From Acanthococcus lagerstroemiae (taxonomy: Eukaryota; Arthropoda; Insecta; Hemiptera; Eriococcidae), in assembly GCA_031841125.1 (NCBI GenBank), contig CM063114.1, positions 46,459,574-46,523,573 of the forward strand: a stretch of 64,000 nucleotides of DNA. The letters run 5' to 3'. A program made the translations under genes and the position numbers. Below, piece by piece: positions 33,665-45,720 of the stretch; the first letter of the stretch is position 1; each line of letters starts with the position of its first letter. The notes below the pieces were generated by a model, which ran no database searches, had not been told where the DNA came from, and saw nothing but the letters and a program-made list of their open reading frames with translations.

Positions 33665-35405
33665 TTGAGGTGGCGCATGCGCCGAGTGCTCAAACTTTGT
33701 AGTCCATTGCACTATTCCTCAGGTTGCTGTTAAGAATCAGCTCAGTAGCGTCACTTTCTTAGCCAAAGTGAGAATTTTACTCAGTTCTATTCCTTTGACT
33801 TCATTGGGTGCTGGATACTCTAGCCCCAATGCTTCGCGTCTTGTCCCGGCTATTGCTGGGCATTGACATATGATATGGATCGAGGTTTCTTCCTCTTCTC
33901 CACAGTACCTATGGAAGCCGCTTTTCACCACTCCTATTTTATACCACATTTCATTTTATTTCATTTCGTTTATTTATGTGTTTTGTGGCCCCATGACCAG
34001 TTAGTAGTCCGACCATGAGCCTTGTATGTTTCCTGTCAAGTCCTAATAGGAACTTGGCATACATACTGGGGGTGTCCTCTATCAGTGTTTTGCTGACTTT
34101 CATGCCACTGGCCAACCGCCAGTGCATTTCCGTCTGCTTACTTGTCATCCAAGCATTAACTTTGGATTTTATGACGCTGGCTGTATGCTACAGGAAGACA
34201 CAGCCTGGGTGTTTGCCAGTTGATTTTTTGTGCCTTCCTTTGCTAGCTTGCCAGCGATCATGTTCCGTTTTATGCCACAGTGCCCCGGTATCCATACTAT
34301 GGTGATACGGTTCTCCTGAGCAAGGGTGTATAATTTGTTATAAACCACTCCGCCACCACCAGGGATGTAGTTTGCTGTGATGATAGTGCCTTAATAGCCG
34401 AGTGACTATCTGTGCGGATGTAGATCTATGCTTATTAACAAGGCCCTTCTGCTGGCTTCTATCAGTGGCCACTACCGTTATCGCCATTACCTTTGCCTGG
34501 AAGGTAGTGACTCCCTCACTCAGTGCCATTGAATAATCGTCAGCGCCTTCTGCATTCGTGATTCCGATTCCTACATCTTGGTCATTCTTAAAGGTATCTG
34601 CAAACCACACATTCTCCTCTTTTCCCAGAATGCTTGGCCACCTCTTTTCCCAAGCCTCCCGTGTGGGTATCAGCGCCCGTTACGGCTTATCAAAGAAGTG
34701 TTCTGTCGCGATTCTATCCATCGGCATCCCATAGCATTTGTCCGTCGTCTCCGACATCGCCCGTATCCTTCTGTAGCCTGTTTTTTGGGCCTGAACATTT
34801 GGTTGACCCAGACGATAAGCCGCCATTATCGCAGCTACTTCTATAGCTGTGTGAAATAGTGGCAAGTTTAGGAGCCTTTCCAGTGCCTTAGTCGGCACCG
34901 TTCTCATTGCCCTCGTTGTCATCACGCACGCGAGCCTTTGTAGGTGGTCTAGTTCCTTTCGGACTTTAGCCACGTGGACCCGGCCCCACCACACAATGGC
35001 TGCATATGTGATTTTGGGACGTATTACGCCGGTATATATCCAGTGCATCATTTTGGGAGAGACATAGGTGCAGCAAGCCCAAAGAGCCTCAATCCCTTTT
35101 CTTATTTTGTCTGAGACGTGATCCCTCCAGGAGAGTTTTTCAAAATATACTCCTAAGTACTTCACCCTTCTTGTGAGGGCTAACGGTCTTCCCTTGTATT
35201 GCACCTTGATCAACTCCTTGCCTTTCCTTTTGCGGGTGAAAAGAGTGATCTCAGTTTTGTCCGGACTTATCGATAACCCCTTTTGCGCACACTATTTTTC
35301 CACACATCGGAGTCCCCACTGCGTTAACTCCGCGATGGTTCCCGGAAATTTGCCGGGTACAACACGGCCAAATCATCAGCGTAGCTCTTTGTAGTTTTAA
35401 AACCT
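33665..35405 (-). mobile_element. 5'-truncated LINE with RT and RNase H-like remnants
   Basis: Read on the minus strand from high to low coordinates. SYADDLAVLYP (about 35360-35390) is the RT palm motif with both aspartates. DKTEITLFTRKRK follows in a second frame. A 177-codon frame (34680-35213) has VKYLGVYFEKLSWRDHV, SPKMMHWIYTGVIRPKITY and LQRLACVMTTRAM. Next comes TTFQAKVMAITVV (near 34490), an RNase H-like segment with Lys where Glu is usual. The end has CGEEEETSIHIICQCPAIAG, the C-terminal zinc-knuckle region. The family resembles jockey/LOA/R1-type elements that carry RNase H; I cannot fix the clade. Frameshifts make it dead. The 3' UTR begins about 33730 and ends near 33665. Confidence 0.85.
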
Positions 35406-35619
35406 GAACCCCGCTCGGTCTATCATACAGGTATAAGCATGAAAACACGAGATGAAAAGAAATCAATAAAACTTTGATTTTTCCCTCTCCTGAGTTGTCA
35501 GTTGGCGCATTTACAGCAACAATATTTTGGTTAGGTTCTTATGGTTGCCATTTTGGTTGCTGCCAAGGTTCCAAGTTCTACTTCTTTCTATGTGCTGAAA
35601 CCTTGCAATCCTGCCCCTT

Positions 35620-36060
35620 CAAAAAACTCCAACTGTACGTATGTAAGACATGAATGTATATAAGAAAATGCAGAAGACATGTAGACATACAACATTAAAC
35701 CATAAATTATGAGACATGAAAAAAGAAATAAAATGAGATGGAAGACATAAAATCACATGACTGAAAATATAAGAAATAAAATAAAACATGAGGCATGAGA
35801 CATGAAATAAGATGTAAGATATAAAATGAGATACGAGGCATGTGAGAAAAAACATGATGCATGAAAAAGACAAAATATATGGAATTAGATAAGACGGGCG
35901 TCGTGAAGTAAATCGTATCATAAGACATGAGTCATGAAATAAGACGTATAAGACATGAAATAAAATACGAATAAGACATGAAATAGGACACGAAATATAA
36001 CATGACGGCGTAAGACATGAAGACTTCATAAAGGACAAAAGGATAAAAGAAAACTCTCCT
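35620..36060. repeat. Degenerate AAGACATGAAATAA minisatellite
   Basis: Many irregular copies of AGACATGAAATAA, GACATGAGGC and AGATATAAAATGAGA. The 139-codon minus frame, rich in Ser, Phe and Ile, is created by the repeat. Confidence 0.7.
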
Positions 36061-37365
36061 TTTCAGTTTTTACACAACTTTTCTTTCACTTCCTTGGACT
36101 GAGAAAGGAAAATGGCGAGAATGAATTAGTATTTGCTCCCTTCGGTGTGTAACATGGCCCGCAATTAAGGCGAAAAAAATTGAATTTGGAAACATCAAAT
36201 TCTACAATAGCGTACCGCAAAAAAAAAAAAAAAAATGCGAGAAAAAACATTTTCTGTGGATATTCCGGCTTCGATCGAATTGAGAAATTAATTCATCAAA
36301 TGCCCAGCTTCTTAAAGAGGGAATGCATTCCTTTTCCAAATCGGTGACTTGCTTTCTTTTGACAATGTTCTTCTCGTCTGTTTTCAAAATTAAGACAAGG
36401 AGGAGAGAATCCAGAGCACAAAAATAACTCCAAAAAATCGGAACATTCGTTCTCTAGTTTCTCGTGCTTATCCTTTTCAATCTTGGGTCAAGTTGGTTTT
36501 TGGCGCGGTAAGTTGAAGTTTAAAGCTGATTATGAAGCCACTGAAAGCCCCTGATAACAAGTTATCAACTCGTCTCCCAAATCTACCTCGAAGAATACGA
36601 GATCACTTTGCTGATGAGGTGAGTATTCACTCAAAAATGAACTAACTACTCATTCCAAATTCTAAATACCTTTATTAGGATTGTTGATAGTACACTGATT
36701 TTAGTTTGCGATTATGAGTCACCCTCAAAGTAGGACCCACTAGTTCCCAGACCCGTATCGAGCAAAGGTTTCGCGTAAGCGCTCCCACTCTTCCCTGTGC
36801 TTTGCTATTGTTTGAAAGTTTTTATTATTATTATTTTAATTTATTCATGTTGTCCTTCCATCTTGTAACTTGTTTGCCCCTCCTTCTCTTTCCGTCACAC
36901 GGCTGACAAAATGTTGCTCTATAGGCCCATCGGTCGTCCATGAGACTCATTAACTGATTAATAAAAGAATTTAGTCTTAAACTCGTGGAATGTCAGTATT
37001 TGTGAGCATCCCCTCCATAAAAAGAGTTTAAGTTGATAAATGATTAATCAGGATTCCATGTTCTTCATTTTATTTTCTTAGGCAACCAGAAAAATGAAGA
37101 CAGCAGTGACGTACTGAAAGACATTTTTTATCATGGAGGGGAAGTCAAAATTTCGATTTCACCTGGTCTGATTCTGCTAACCGAGTCAAAATTTTAGAGG
37201 ATTTCTTGGAAAGTTGTTGTAGTTGTAACATTTAAAGGAAAGGATGACGATCAGCTTTGAGTTTCAAGCTTACCCCGTTAACGACTAACCTCACTCAACA
37301 TCGAAATAAGAGATACAAAGACAGTGACGCAGACAATGATGAGGAAATTATTGAAATTGTTCTCA
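36061..37365. other. No recognised feature
   Basis: AT-rich DNA with an A-tract near 36220. No supported gene or element boundary. Confidence 0.45.
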
Positions 37366-37373
37366 TAGGTTGA

Positions 37374-37649
37374 TAGTGGCGGATCTGTGGGGGGAGTTTG
37401 GGGGTTCGGACACCTCCCTTCAGGCCGAAGAAGAAAAAACACTGCTTGAGTTTTGAGTTTTTCTCCTGTTTTTGAATATCTGCAGCACTACAGTCTACAA
37501 TGTTGATTTTGAAACGATTTAATCACATTATGAAATTTGTCTTCAAAAACTATTTAATATGACATACATCTTGGTTTTTTAGGGGGCGGCGGTGGAAAAA
37601 GTTTTATTTTCAAAACACCCTCCGTGGAAGACTTCTAGATCCGCCACTG
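37374..37649. mobile_element. hAT-like MITE, 276 bp
   Basis: Left end TAGTGGCGGATCT, right end AGATCCGCCACTG, perfect over 12 bp. Flanks TAGGTTGA (37366-37373) and TAGCTTGA (37650-37657) match at 7 of 8, an 8-bp target-site duplication as produced by hAT transposases. Inside is G-rich then T-rich sequence without an open frame. The termini resemble those at 27460 and 57594. Confidence 0.8.
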
Positions 37650-37659
37650 TAGCTTGAAG

Positions 37660-39780
37660 TCATTTTTGTAGACTTGTTTGCACGGTACGCATTTTCGGCA
37701 TTTTTGCTAAATTCAGCAGTGAGTTATTCGGAAACACTGTGCAGATGGAAAGATTTTGTTAGCTTGTAGGTACATATTTGTAAATCTCATTCGGCTAATT
37801 CGGGCTCTGCATCTTCCGCTGTGGTCACCTTGGCGCCACGAGTCCCCTGCACTCTTTTACCTTTGTAATCCGTTAGACAAAATACATGCAGCCACCGAAG
37901 TAAATCTCGGACTGCTGCGTGAGGGGAGGGGAACATCGTTCATTGCAATAGAAAAGAAGAAAAAGAATGTTTGAACATTCAACTTCCACAATACTGGTCA
38001 ATGTGTCTCAAATGTATCTCTAGACTTGATCGTTATCACTTTTTAAAATTCCACTGGCCCATCGGGACTCCCTTGTTCGATATTAGGACTTCTTAGTTAA
38101 GACTGAGTTAAAGCTTCTTAAGATTGGATTGAAACTTGTATTTCGACTCTTAAGCTTGTTCTTTCTCGGTGATTTTTCCACGGCCCGAGTCAAGGACGTA
38201 CTGATGAGTAAATTATGAAAGTCCCAACTGACGCAACTCAAGATTCCTAAGTATCAAAGCAAAAAAAATTTTAGGATTTGTTGGATTTTTTAAACTTTTG
38301 ATCCATCTACTGAAATTTGCCAACTTCACTTGACTGAAATGATAAATTTTCCCAACTGCTGAGTGAAAAATTTCTGCAAGGGGATGAATCATAACTCATA
38401 AAATCTAGAAAAACAGAAAGTTCAAATGTGGATTCTCAGAATTTGGGGATGAGGAAAACATTCTAGGGATGTGTAAGGGGGAAGGTACAAAAACGAGCCC
38501 GAACATTTTTTTATTTAGTTAATAGTTCTGGATTTTTTTGCTAGGGACGTGACAGTTGCCGGTGTTAGTAGAATTGCATACTCGGTTCGCCGTAAATAAT
38601 CCCGATGCACAGAATAACAGGCATGAAAAACGGAAAAATGAAAAGTTCGGTAAAGGGAGAGACAACAAAGAGATGATTTCCAGATAGCCAGAAATTAGAG
38701 AATGACATAAATACATGTACTTTCAGACAAAAGTTGCCTCCCTACCCCTTATCGGTACCTCCCTAGTCGGAGTCGCCGCTATCACTTACCTTTTTCTTTC
38801 GGCCTCGAGTTGAATACAGTCATTTGAGAAACCCCGATCGTCGAACTGTTGTATGAATTGCCTCCAGTATCACCACACTGAGGTCACAGGGCCGTACTAA
38901 TACCCAACTTCTACTGTGTTTTTCTGCAGCGGAAGTTCATTTTGAGCAGTCATTACAACGTCTTGGAAAGTTTGTCCGACGGGATTTTCTTATTGACGGT
39001 ATAAATAACAATTAAGTAATTTTTCTTTTTCTTTATAGCGGCAACATTATACAAAAGCATATTACCCCTTTAAAGCTCCCCTTCATTCGCCACCACTCTC
39101 GGTTAAAAAACTTATAGTTCTTTTCAGTGTACGACCGCGAGGAAAAGTTTTTCGGAATAAAATTCATTTATTTTTTAATTCTCAACAGTTTTAATACCGT
39201 ATAGCTTTCCCCCTTTTTTCCCCCTCCTCGAACTTAAGACGTTTTTAAAAGATGTTGACGAAAATTTATATAAGCCTGGACTGTGTAGTTAACAATATTA
39301 AATAAATAGGCCAGCCGAACTTTCGTCGTCTTCAGCGAGACTGCAGCCGATAGATGTGTTATGAAGATAATTTTCTGTTGTTGGCTTCTCGAAATCGTTT
39401 TTCGTCTCATTTTGCGTTGAAATGAAGAATAGAAAATAATTACGCGGATGACAGAGAGCGAGCGCTGTAATGGAGTATTTTCGAATGGCAACCATTACGT
39501 GATGAAATTCGCTAGTTCTTACGTAGATGCGTCGTAAAACCACATTCAAAATATCAGAAAAAGATTACCCGTCCCCCCTTCCCTTAGCTATTTTCTACCC
39601 CGACTGTAGTGATTGGCATTCATTTTCTATCTGTTTGTCTCAGAGCTGGTGCAAAAAAACATGTGTGGGGGGGGGGAAGTAAACAACAAAAATTCTAATT
39701 AAAGTTTACAGCTAGAAAATTTCTTTCTCCCCCCCCCCCGAAGAAGGTCAGTTGACAAACATGTTTTAAAAAATAATAAA
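37660..39780. other. No recognised feature apart from G/C tracts
   Basis: Contains a G-tract at about 39667 and a C-tract at about 39730 that face each other 60 bp apart. Short frames only. No supported gene. Confidence 0.4.
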
Positions 39781-39785
39781 CATTT

Positions 39786-40250
39786 CGCTAATTAAAATCC
39801 GCCGCTACCGCCGCCTTCTCCGGGAGAAAAAAAACGCGCTGCGGGTTGCCTATCTAAAAATCCGAAAAATTGCAGGGGCAGATCAGCTACTTTCAAGGAC
39901 ATAATCTGTTCTAATATAAAAGATCTCCAAGTTTTAAGACATAACTGACATAATAAGACAAAAAAGACATAAAATGACATAATTATCCATAATCTTCAAG
40001 ATCACAAGTTGCTGCAGGTTGCCTACCCAGCCCCTTAATTACTCAATTTTCCAGGGGTAGCGGTTGTGGAGGAAGCTCCTGAAGAGGGAGGAGAGCCCTT
40101 GGAAAATTGCATGGGCAGATCAACTACTTTCAAGGATATAATCTGTTCTAACATAGAAGATCTCCAAGTTTTAAGACATAACTGACATAATAAGACATAA
40201 AAAGACATAATTACCCATGATCTCCGAGATCTCAAGCCAAAAGATATAAA
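39786..40250 (+). mobile_element. Helitron-family fragment
   Basis: AAAATCCGCCGC, CTCCGGGAG and GCGGGTTGCCTA match the 5' region of the Helitron at 20519-21021. Then come GCAGGGGCAGATCAGCTACT and GACATAATCTGTTCTAA, shared with 11778-12110. A second partial copy of the last module begins near 40100. Its own 3' hairpin is not seen. Confidence 0.6.
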
Positions 40251-40254
40251 ATGA

Positions 40255-40556
40255 CATAGCTCTCTATATATTAAAAACCAAAACTCCTCCCCCCTCCGCC
40301 ACCCTACCTAAAAAACCGCACTGCGGGTTGCCTACCTAAAAATTAGAAAAATTGCAGGGGCAGATCAGCTACTTTCAAGGACATAATCTGTTCTAACATA
40401 AAAGATTTCCAAGTTTTAAGACATAGCTGACATAAAAAGACATAATTACCCATAATCTTCAAGATCACAAGTCGCTGAAGGTTGCCTACCCAACCTTTTT
40501 CCTCCGACTGACTGCCAAATTGCCCATTTGAGGGTCGAAATTTCCTAGAATGAGGT
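40255..40556 (+). mobile_element. Helitron 5' end fragment
   Basis: Starts TCTCTATATATTAAAAACCA, nearly identical to the 5' end at 10173, then AAAACTCCTCC and the GGGTTGCCTACC / GCAGGGGCAGATCAGC module. The 3' hairpin is missing, so it is truncated or runs into the opposing copy. Confidence 0.65.
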
Positions 40557-40559
40557 GTC

Positions 40560-40703
40560 ACGCCCCCCCCCCTTCAAGACAGTCGTGGTTTGACTAAGAG
40601 CCTATCTAAGATCAGTTTCCCTATAACAGAGAATTGCGCATTATGTCGATGGGCACGAATTTCCTAAATGTTTACACCACGACCTCCTTTTATATTAGTA
40701 GAT
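40560..40703 (-). mobile_element. Helitron 5' end in opposite orientation
   Basis: On the minus strand it begins TCTACTAATATAAAAGGAGG, a start type common for animal Helitrons, and runs through GTGTAAACATTTAGG. It meets the plus-oriented fragment around a C-tract at 40562-40573. Only the start was recognised, so the element is a fragment. Confidence 0.5.
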
Positions 40704-40960
40704 GAAGGTGCAGCAGTTTTGAAAATTTTGGCTGAATCGTGAAATTGAGAAGTAAAATCGATGTCAAAACAATTGAGCTCATTATGTGCTTTGTTGTGCT
40801 CATTCCCCGAATGTGAACACCACCCTCAATTGGGAGGTCGATGGTGCAAGTTTGTCTTACAGCTCCAGGTGCTGATACACCGGAAGAGCTGGGACAGTTG
40901 TCCTTCTCCGAGACAAACATTTGAATTGAAAACGCTTCAAAAATAGTTGAACAATGGCAA
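40704..40960. other. No recognised feature
   Basis: Short frames only, with no support. Confidence 0.4.
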
Positions 40961-40967
40961 AACCTTA

Positions 40968-41682
40968 CACAGTTCATTCGAAAAGTTCCGGGACTAATTT
41001 TTTTAAAGAAGAAAAGGGTTCAGAAAAAAGTTTTTATTTAGTTTGCGATATAATCCCCTCCTCGTTCTGTACAAATTTTACTGTGCTCGTACAGTCACTG
41101 GAACGATCTGGAGAATTCCTCTTCTGGAATGGTTTCCAGAGCCCTGGTCACATTCCTTTGAGTCACTTCAACATCTTCGAAACGCTCCCCCGTCATCGCC
41201 TTAGAGTCTAGGGGAGCCAAACCTGGTGAGTAGGGCGGATGGTGAGTCGTGCTTTTAGGCCAAAAATTGTGCGACGAGTGTCGAGGAATGGGCTGGCGCA
41301 TTGTCTTGTGTGTCACACGCGTCCACTTCAAAAGTGGTTCTATGACATGTTCGTAGAATGCTGCGTTTACTGTTTGGCCTGGGGGTACAAATTCATTGTG
41401 GATAATCCCGCGAGAATCGAAAAAAAAGTGGGAGGGCGCTCCTCTCGCAGATCGTTTTCCAGTGAGCTTATACAACTGGAAAACCTTTGCTTCGGCTTTA
41501 ACAATCATCCCCATATGCGGTGAACACAACCAGTTCCTATAATATGAAGTTACAGCACTGACGTCTCAACTTTGGGTAGCTGAGGGATGATTTTGCATAG
41601 TTCTGGCGTCGGCTAACAGATAGCACCAGTTGTACATTTTACGAGTATACAAAATTGGTCCCGGAACTTTTTGAATGAACTG
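40968..41682 (-). mobile_element. Internally deleted mariner transposon
   Basis: Ends CAGTTCATTCGAAAAGTTCC (40970) and, inverted, CAGTTCATTCAAAAAGTTCC (to 41682), both followed by GGGAC and flanked by TA. On the minus strand the 144-codon frame has FFFDSRGIIHNEFVPPGQTV (first catalytic Asp), then HPPYSPGLAPLD (third Asp). The second Asp motif, QDNAPAHSS, lies between them in another frame. The DNA-binding N-terminus is missing: only about 150 bp separate the start of this frame from the right end. Full mariners are about 1.3 kb, so this copy of 0.7 kb has lost its 5' half and is dead. Confidence 0.88.
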
Positions 41683-41689
41683 TATGTTG

Positions 41690-42910
41690 AAGAGTTTGAA
41701 GGAATCTTGAACAAATATTGAACAGTCACCTACAGTTCTTGCAGCTTGTGTCCATTTCACTTGAGAGAAACGTATTTTGTCAGATCGTTTTCAGGTGCTA
41801 CCCCATTAGTGTTTTAGCTGGTTGTTGGTAAATGTCTGGTGGACCAAGCCCTGTTGTTGAATTCTGTTTAGTAATTGGCACCAACTTCAGGAACTGTAGG
41901 TAATTAATCTTTCTCTCACAGCTCAAGACCAACGATAGATTCAAAAATATTGAGGAGGTTTGAAATCTCGAACAAGTTTGCGAAAAACATGGAGAATCCT
42001 AAATCTTGAAAGTCTATAGGAGAGTCGTAAATGATCAATCAAGAGTCTTGGTTAGTTTGAAGAAGTCTTAGAGTTTTTTGTGGGTCCCAAAGGATCGTTT
42101 TAAAAAGTCTCGATTCAGTCTCAAATAACCTTAATCTAGAAAAGAAGTCGTAAAGTGGGTAAACGAGTTTTGAACAGTATTGAGAATACACCGAATTTCT
42201 TCAGTTTATTTACCAGTAACTTGATCATAATACATATTTCATAAATTGTAACAACAAAACAGCGATAACATTAAGTTGAAATTCATCCACTAATCAACAT
42301 TGCAAATTTCATGGCCAACAACTTTTCTAACTGAAAAAACTGAAAAGTAAACAGAATTCGGAATATTTAAAAAAAAATAAATAAATAAAAAAAAACAAAC
42401 AAACAAACAAACTGTAAAACAAACTGAAAGTTGAAAAATAAGCTGAATTCTGAGCCAACAGTCGTCTCGCCGAGTCTTCAACAAGTTCGGTAAAGTTATG
42501 AAAGAGTTTACAGGTCTACGAACGTCTAAAAGATTTTTTTTACAGAGTCGTAGATGAAACAACCTTAGTAAGTCTTAAGTTTAAAAAAGCTGAAGAAGTT
42601 TCTGTTAAGTCTATGGATACCTATAAATTTCTTAAATATCGAAGTGTCGTAGGTGGTCTTTCCGGGCCGACCCTCCCCGTGAGAAGAAATTGAGTAGTGT
42701 TTCGATTGGCGTTAAAAATTCTTCAAATGTTACGACTATTCTAGTGAGTTGAAAAAGTTTATATTGCACACGTGGGAAGGTAATTTTATTTTCATTAATA
42801 AAGAAAATAGCACAAATAGTTCAGAACTCCAAGTATTCCTCTTCTTACTCAATTACGACCTTGATCTTATAAATGTGGCAAATACTTGAGTCGCAGGATG
42901 TGGAAACTAT
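41690..42910. repeat. Degenerate AAGTCTTGAA-type sequence
   Basis: Between about 41930 and 42620 there are scattered phrases such as GAAGTCTTAGAG, AGTCTTGGTTAG and TCTTGAAAGTC, like the array at 28300-29390 but more decayed. An A/AC-rich microsatellite lies at 42365-42415. No gene. Confidence 0.35.
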
Positions 42911-42916
42911 TTAATG

Positions 42917-43112
42917 CTTACATATTCTGAATTCCCCCCCCCCCAGGAATTGTTTCTTGAATCCGTCACTCTTCAGCCCCTTCCTCACTTATAAAAAGCA
43001 AAAGTGCAAATGGTTCTTACACATTCTGAATTCCTCCCCCCAGGAATTTCTTCCTGAGTCCACCACTCTTCAGCCCCTCCCTTATTTATGAAAAGTAAGA
43101 ACGTGAAAATGG
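42917..43112. repeat. Tandem duplication, about 98-bp unit
   Basis: Two copies share ATTCTGAATTCC, a C-tract, CAGGAATT, and CACTCTTCAGCCCC, then an A-rich end. They lie directly before the 189-bp triplication. Confidence 0.65.
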
Positions 43113-43113
43113 G

Positions 43114-43679
43114 TTTGAAGAATTATACTCCATTTGTGTTTTTTGTGCATTCAATTCCCGAATGCAGGAATTTTCCCGGCCGCGGTAAGGCGAGGCAAAT
43201 TTTTACCTCAGCCCCTTCCCCCAATACAGGTTTATATTGATTAAAAAAATTTATCAATATTTATTTATAATAATTTAAAATATTAAAAATTAAAAAATAA
43301 TGTTTGAAGAATTATACTCCATTTGTGTTTTTTGTGCATTCAATTCCCGAATGCAGGAATTTTCCCGGCCGCGGTAAGGCGAGGCAAATTTTTACCTCAG
43401 CCCCTTCCCCCAATACAGGTTTATATTGATTAAAAAAATTTATCAATATTTATTTATAATAATTTAAAATATTAAAAATTAAAAAATAATGTTTGAAGAA
43501 TTATACTCCATTTGTGTTTTTTGTGCATTCAATTCCCGAATGCAGGAATTTTCCCGGCCGCGGTAAGGCGAGGCAAATTTTTACCTCAGCCCCTTCCCCC
43601 AATACAGGTTTATATTGATTAAAAAAATTATCAATATTTATTTACAATAATTTAAAATATTAAAAATTAAAAAATAATA
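43114..43679. repeat. 189-bp tandem triplication, nearly identical copies
   Basis: Copies start at 43114, 43303 and 43492. The first two look identical base for base. The third lacks one A in an A-run and has one T-to-C change near 43645. Each holds a GC patch (CCCGGCCGCGGTAAGGCGAG) between AT-rich ends. Such low divergence means recent duplication, or an assembly artefact. Confidence 0.92.
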
Positions 43680-43795
43680 TTTTTTAAAAACAATCAAAAA
43701 AAGATAAAAAATAACAACACAATAAAAAAAAAACTTTTTTTGAAAAAATACGGGGAAGCTCCGCCCTTCTTATGGGAAAATACGAGTATGTTGAT

Positions 43796-45110
43796 TTTTG
43801 ACTTTTTTCAGTAAATCTCATTTTTGTCAGCCTGTAATAATACTAAAAATATACAGTACAAGTTTTGAATTAATGTTTTAGTAGTCCTTTGGGCCCAAAT
43901 TTGGTTTGAAGCGTTTCAAGTTGATGGCTTTTGCGGCGAGGGGGCTGAAAATGGAACTCACTGTGCGCCCGAAAAAATTCCAATATTTTTTTCGATAGAC
44001 GTGATTTAGATTCCTAAGGCCATCGCATCTATTTTTGGGTTTAGTTTTTAGTTTCGATCATCTAGGGTGCCACTAGAGGGAGCTCGAACCATTTTTTGGT
44101 ATTTTTCGAGATGGTTATTAATTTATGAGTTTTCAAAGTGTTCGAACCCGTCATTGGTATTGACTTTTAGTTTAGACTCCCCGGGGTACTACTGGAGAAG
44201 GTCGAACGCCCACTTGAGTAGTTCGTTTGAAATATTAGTGGATTTATTAGTTCTCAAGGTCACAGAATCTGTATTTGGGATCATTTTTCCCCCAGGGTGC
44301 CACTAGTCATTATTCATTCACTAATCTTCAAAACGGATAAATCGACCTCCATATTCGAAAAACGATCCAAAATGAGTCTCAGTGCCTTCCTTAATACCAA
44401 GAGGAGGGGAGCGAATGCAAAGAAATAACTCCAGAACGGACTCGGCGAGCGTAAGAGCCAATAAAATTACTACCGCCCAGGGTTGAATATAAGAGGAGCA
44501 CGGGGACAGTCTCCCCCCAACCTCCGCCGGAGTTGGGAAATCTTAGTAGCTGGATCAAAATTAAAAATATCCAACAAGTCAAAAGGTTTTTTTTTTTGCT
44601 AATGTAAACAAATTTTGATATTTGGGAATTTTTACTTGAGTCAGTTCGGAATTTAACAACTTTTGCGAAAAACTTTTTGCTTCGTCCCTGCTACTGCGGT
44701 ATATTTTACGCGTTATTACAAGCTAATAAAACTGAAAAGTGAAAAAAAAAAATCAAAACTCAATAGTTTTCCAATTTGCAGTCTGTGGGAAGATTTCATA
44801 TTCATGAATAGGGTGGTTCTTATATTCGACCATTATTGAAATTTTCATGACATATGACTCCCCAGATCGCTTTCAGATTTGTAAAAAAGAAAAGCCCCCA
44901 GGAAGTTTTAGCTTGTTTCGTAAAGGAAACTCACTGTAAGCCTCCTCATCTTCGTATGAAGTAATACATTGAGATTTGACCTTTTTTTTCCCCACTAGAT
45001 TTCAATTTAATTAACCCGTAATAACACTACGAATAAAAATATACTACAGAAATTTTGGATTGATGTTTCAGTACTCTTTGGGCCTGAATTTAGTTTTAGG
45101 GTAATTTTCA
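43796..45110. repeat. Dispersed module family
   Basis: Block 43796-43930 (TTTTTGTCAGCCTGTAATAA and on, then CTTTGGGCCCAAATTT) recurs diverged at 44973-45110. Between them, a CTAGGGTGCCACTAGAGGG phrase recurs with change at 44190 and 44297, about 110-bp spacing. Another copy of the middle part is at 46540-46700. The frames 44067-44306 and 44391-44582 have no support. Confidence 0.5.
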
Positions 45111-45434
45111 GAAAGAGTTTATATTCAGTGACTAAAAATTTCAAAAAAAACTACCAAAAACATTTCATTCAAGCTTTTCTTGAGGGATGATTAGTACATG
45201 TATCCTAGGTATCAATTTTAACCTTTGGCTGAAATCGTCCCCACTACAGGAGGATCCAAAGTGTTTTCAAAATTTCATGGCAACGGGCTAGGAATTTTTC
45301 GGGCCGTGGTCAACAATAAAGGACCACAGACTAGGGATTCATCGGGTTCTATAATGTATATGTATAATTTATATGTATAATGTATACTATTTCAATTCCC
45401 TCTATCACAGCCGGTTGGCCAATTACGACAGAGG

Positions 45435-45720
45435 GATGAATTATGACAAAGAAAAAAAAAACAGAAAACAACAAACGAACAAAACAGAAAAAAACAAACG
45501 AAACTAAAATTAAAGAAAAACAAAAAAACAGAAAAACAGAAAACAGGGCCGGCAAACGAAAAACGAAACGATAACGAACGACTAACAAAATTAATAATAA
45601 TGAAAACGGAAAATTTTTTTCTGGTAATGAAAGAACAAAAACGATAACGAAGAAAATAAATATAATTTTTTGTAACAAAATAAAAAGACGATAACGAAAA
45701 ACGATTTGTGTTTTATTTGC
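45435..45720. repeat. A-rich low-complexity tract
   Basis: AACAAACGAAC, AAACAGAAAAAC and AACGATAACGAAC strings make up nearly the whole tract. The 109-codon minus frame, almost all Phe, Val, Ile and Leu, is a composition artefact. Confidence 0.8.

Noticed and set aside
35619..36038. 139-codon minus frame
   Set aside because: Made by the AAGACATGAAATAA minisatellite; no domain.
43114..43679. Regular repeats considered as a CRISPR array
   Set aside because: Units of 189 bp are directly adjacent with no spacers, and the DNA is eukaryotic.
45349..45678. 109-codon minus frame that looks like membrane segments
   Set aside because: Translation of an A-rich low-complexity tract read backwards; hydrophobicity is a composition effect.
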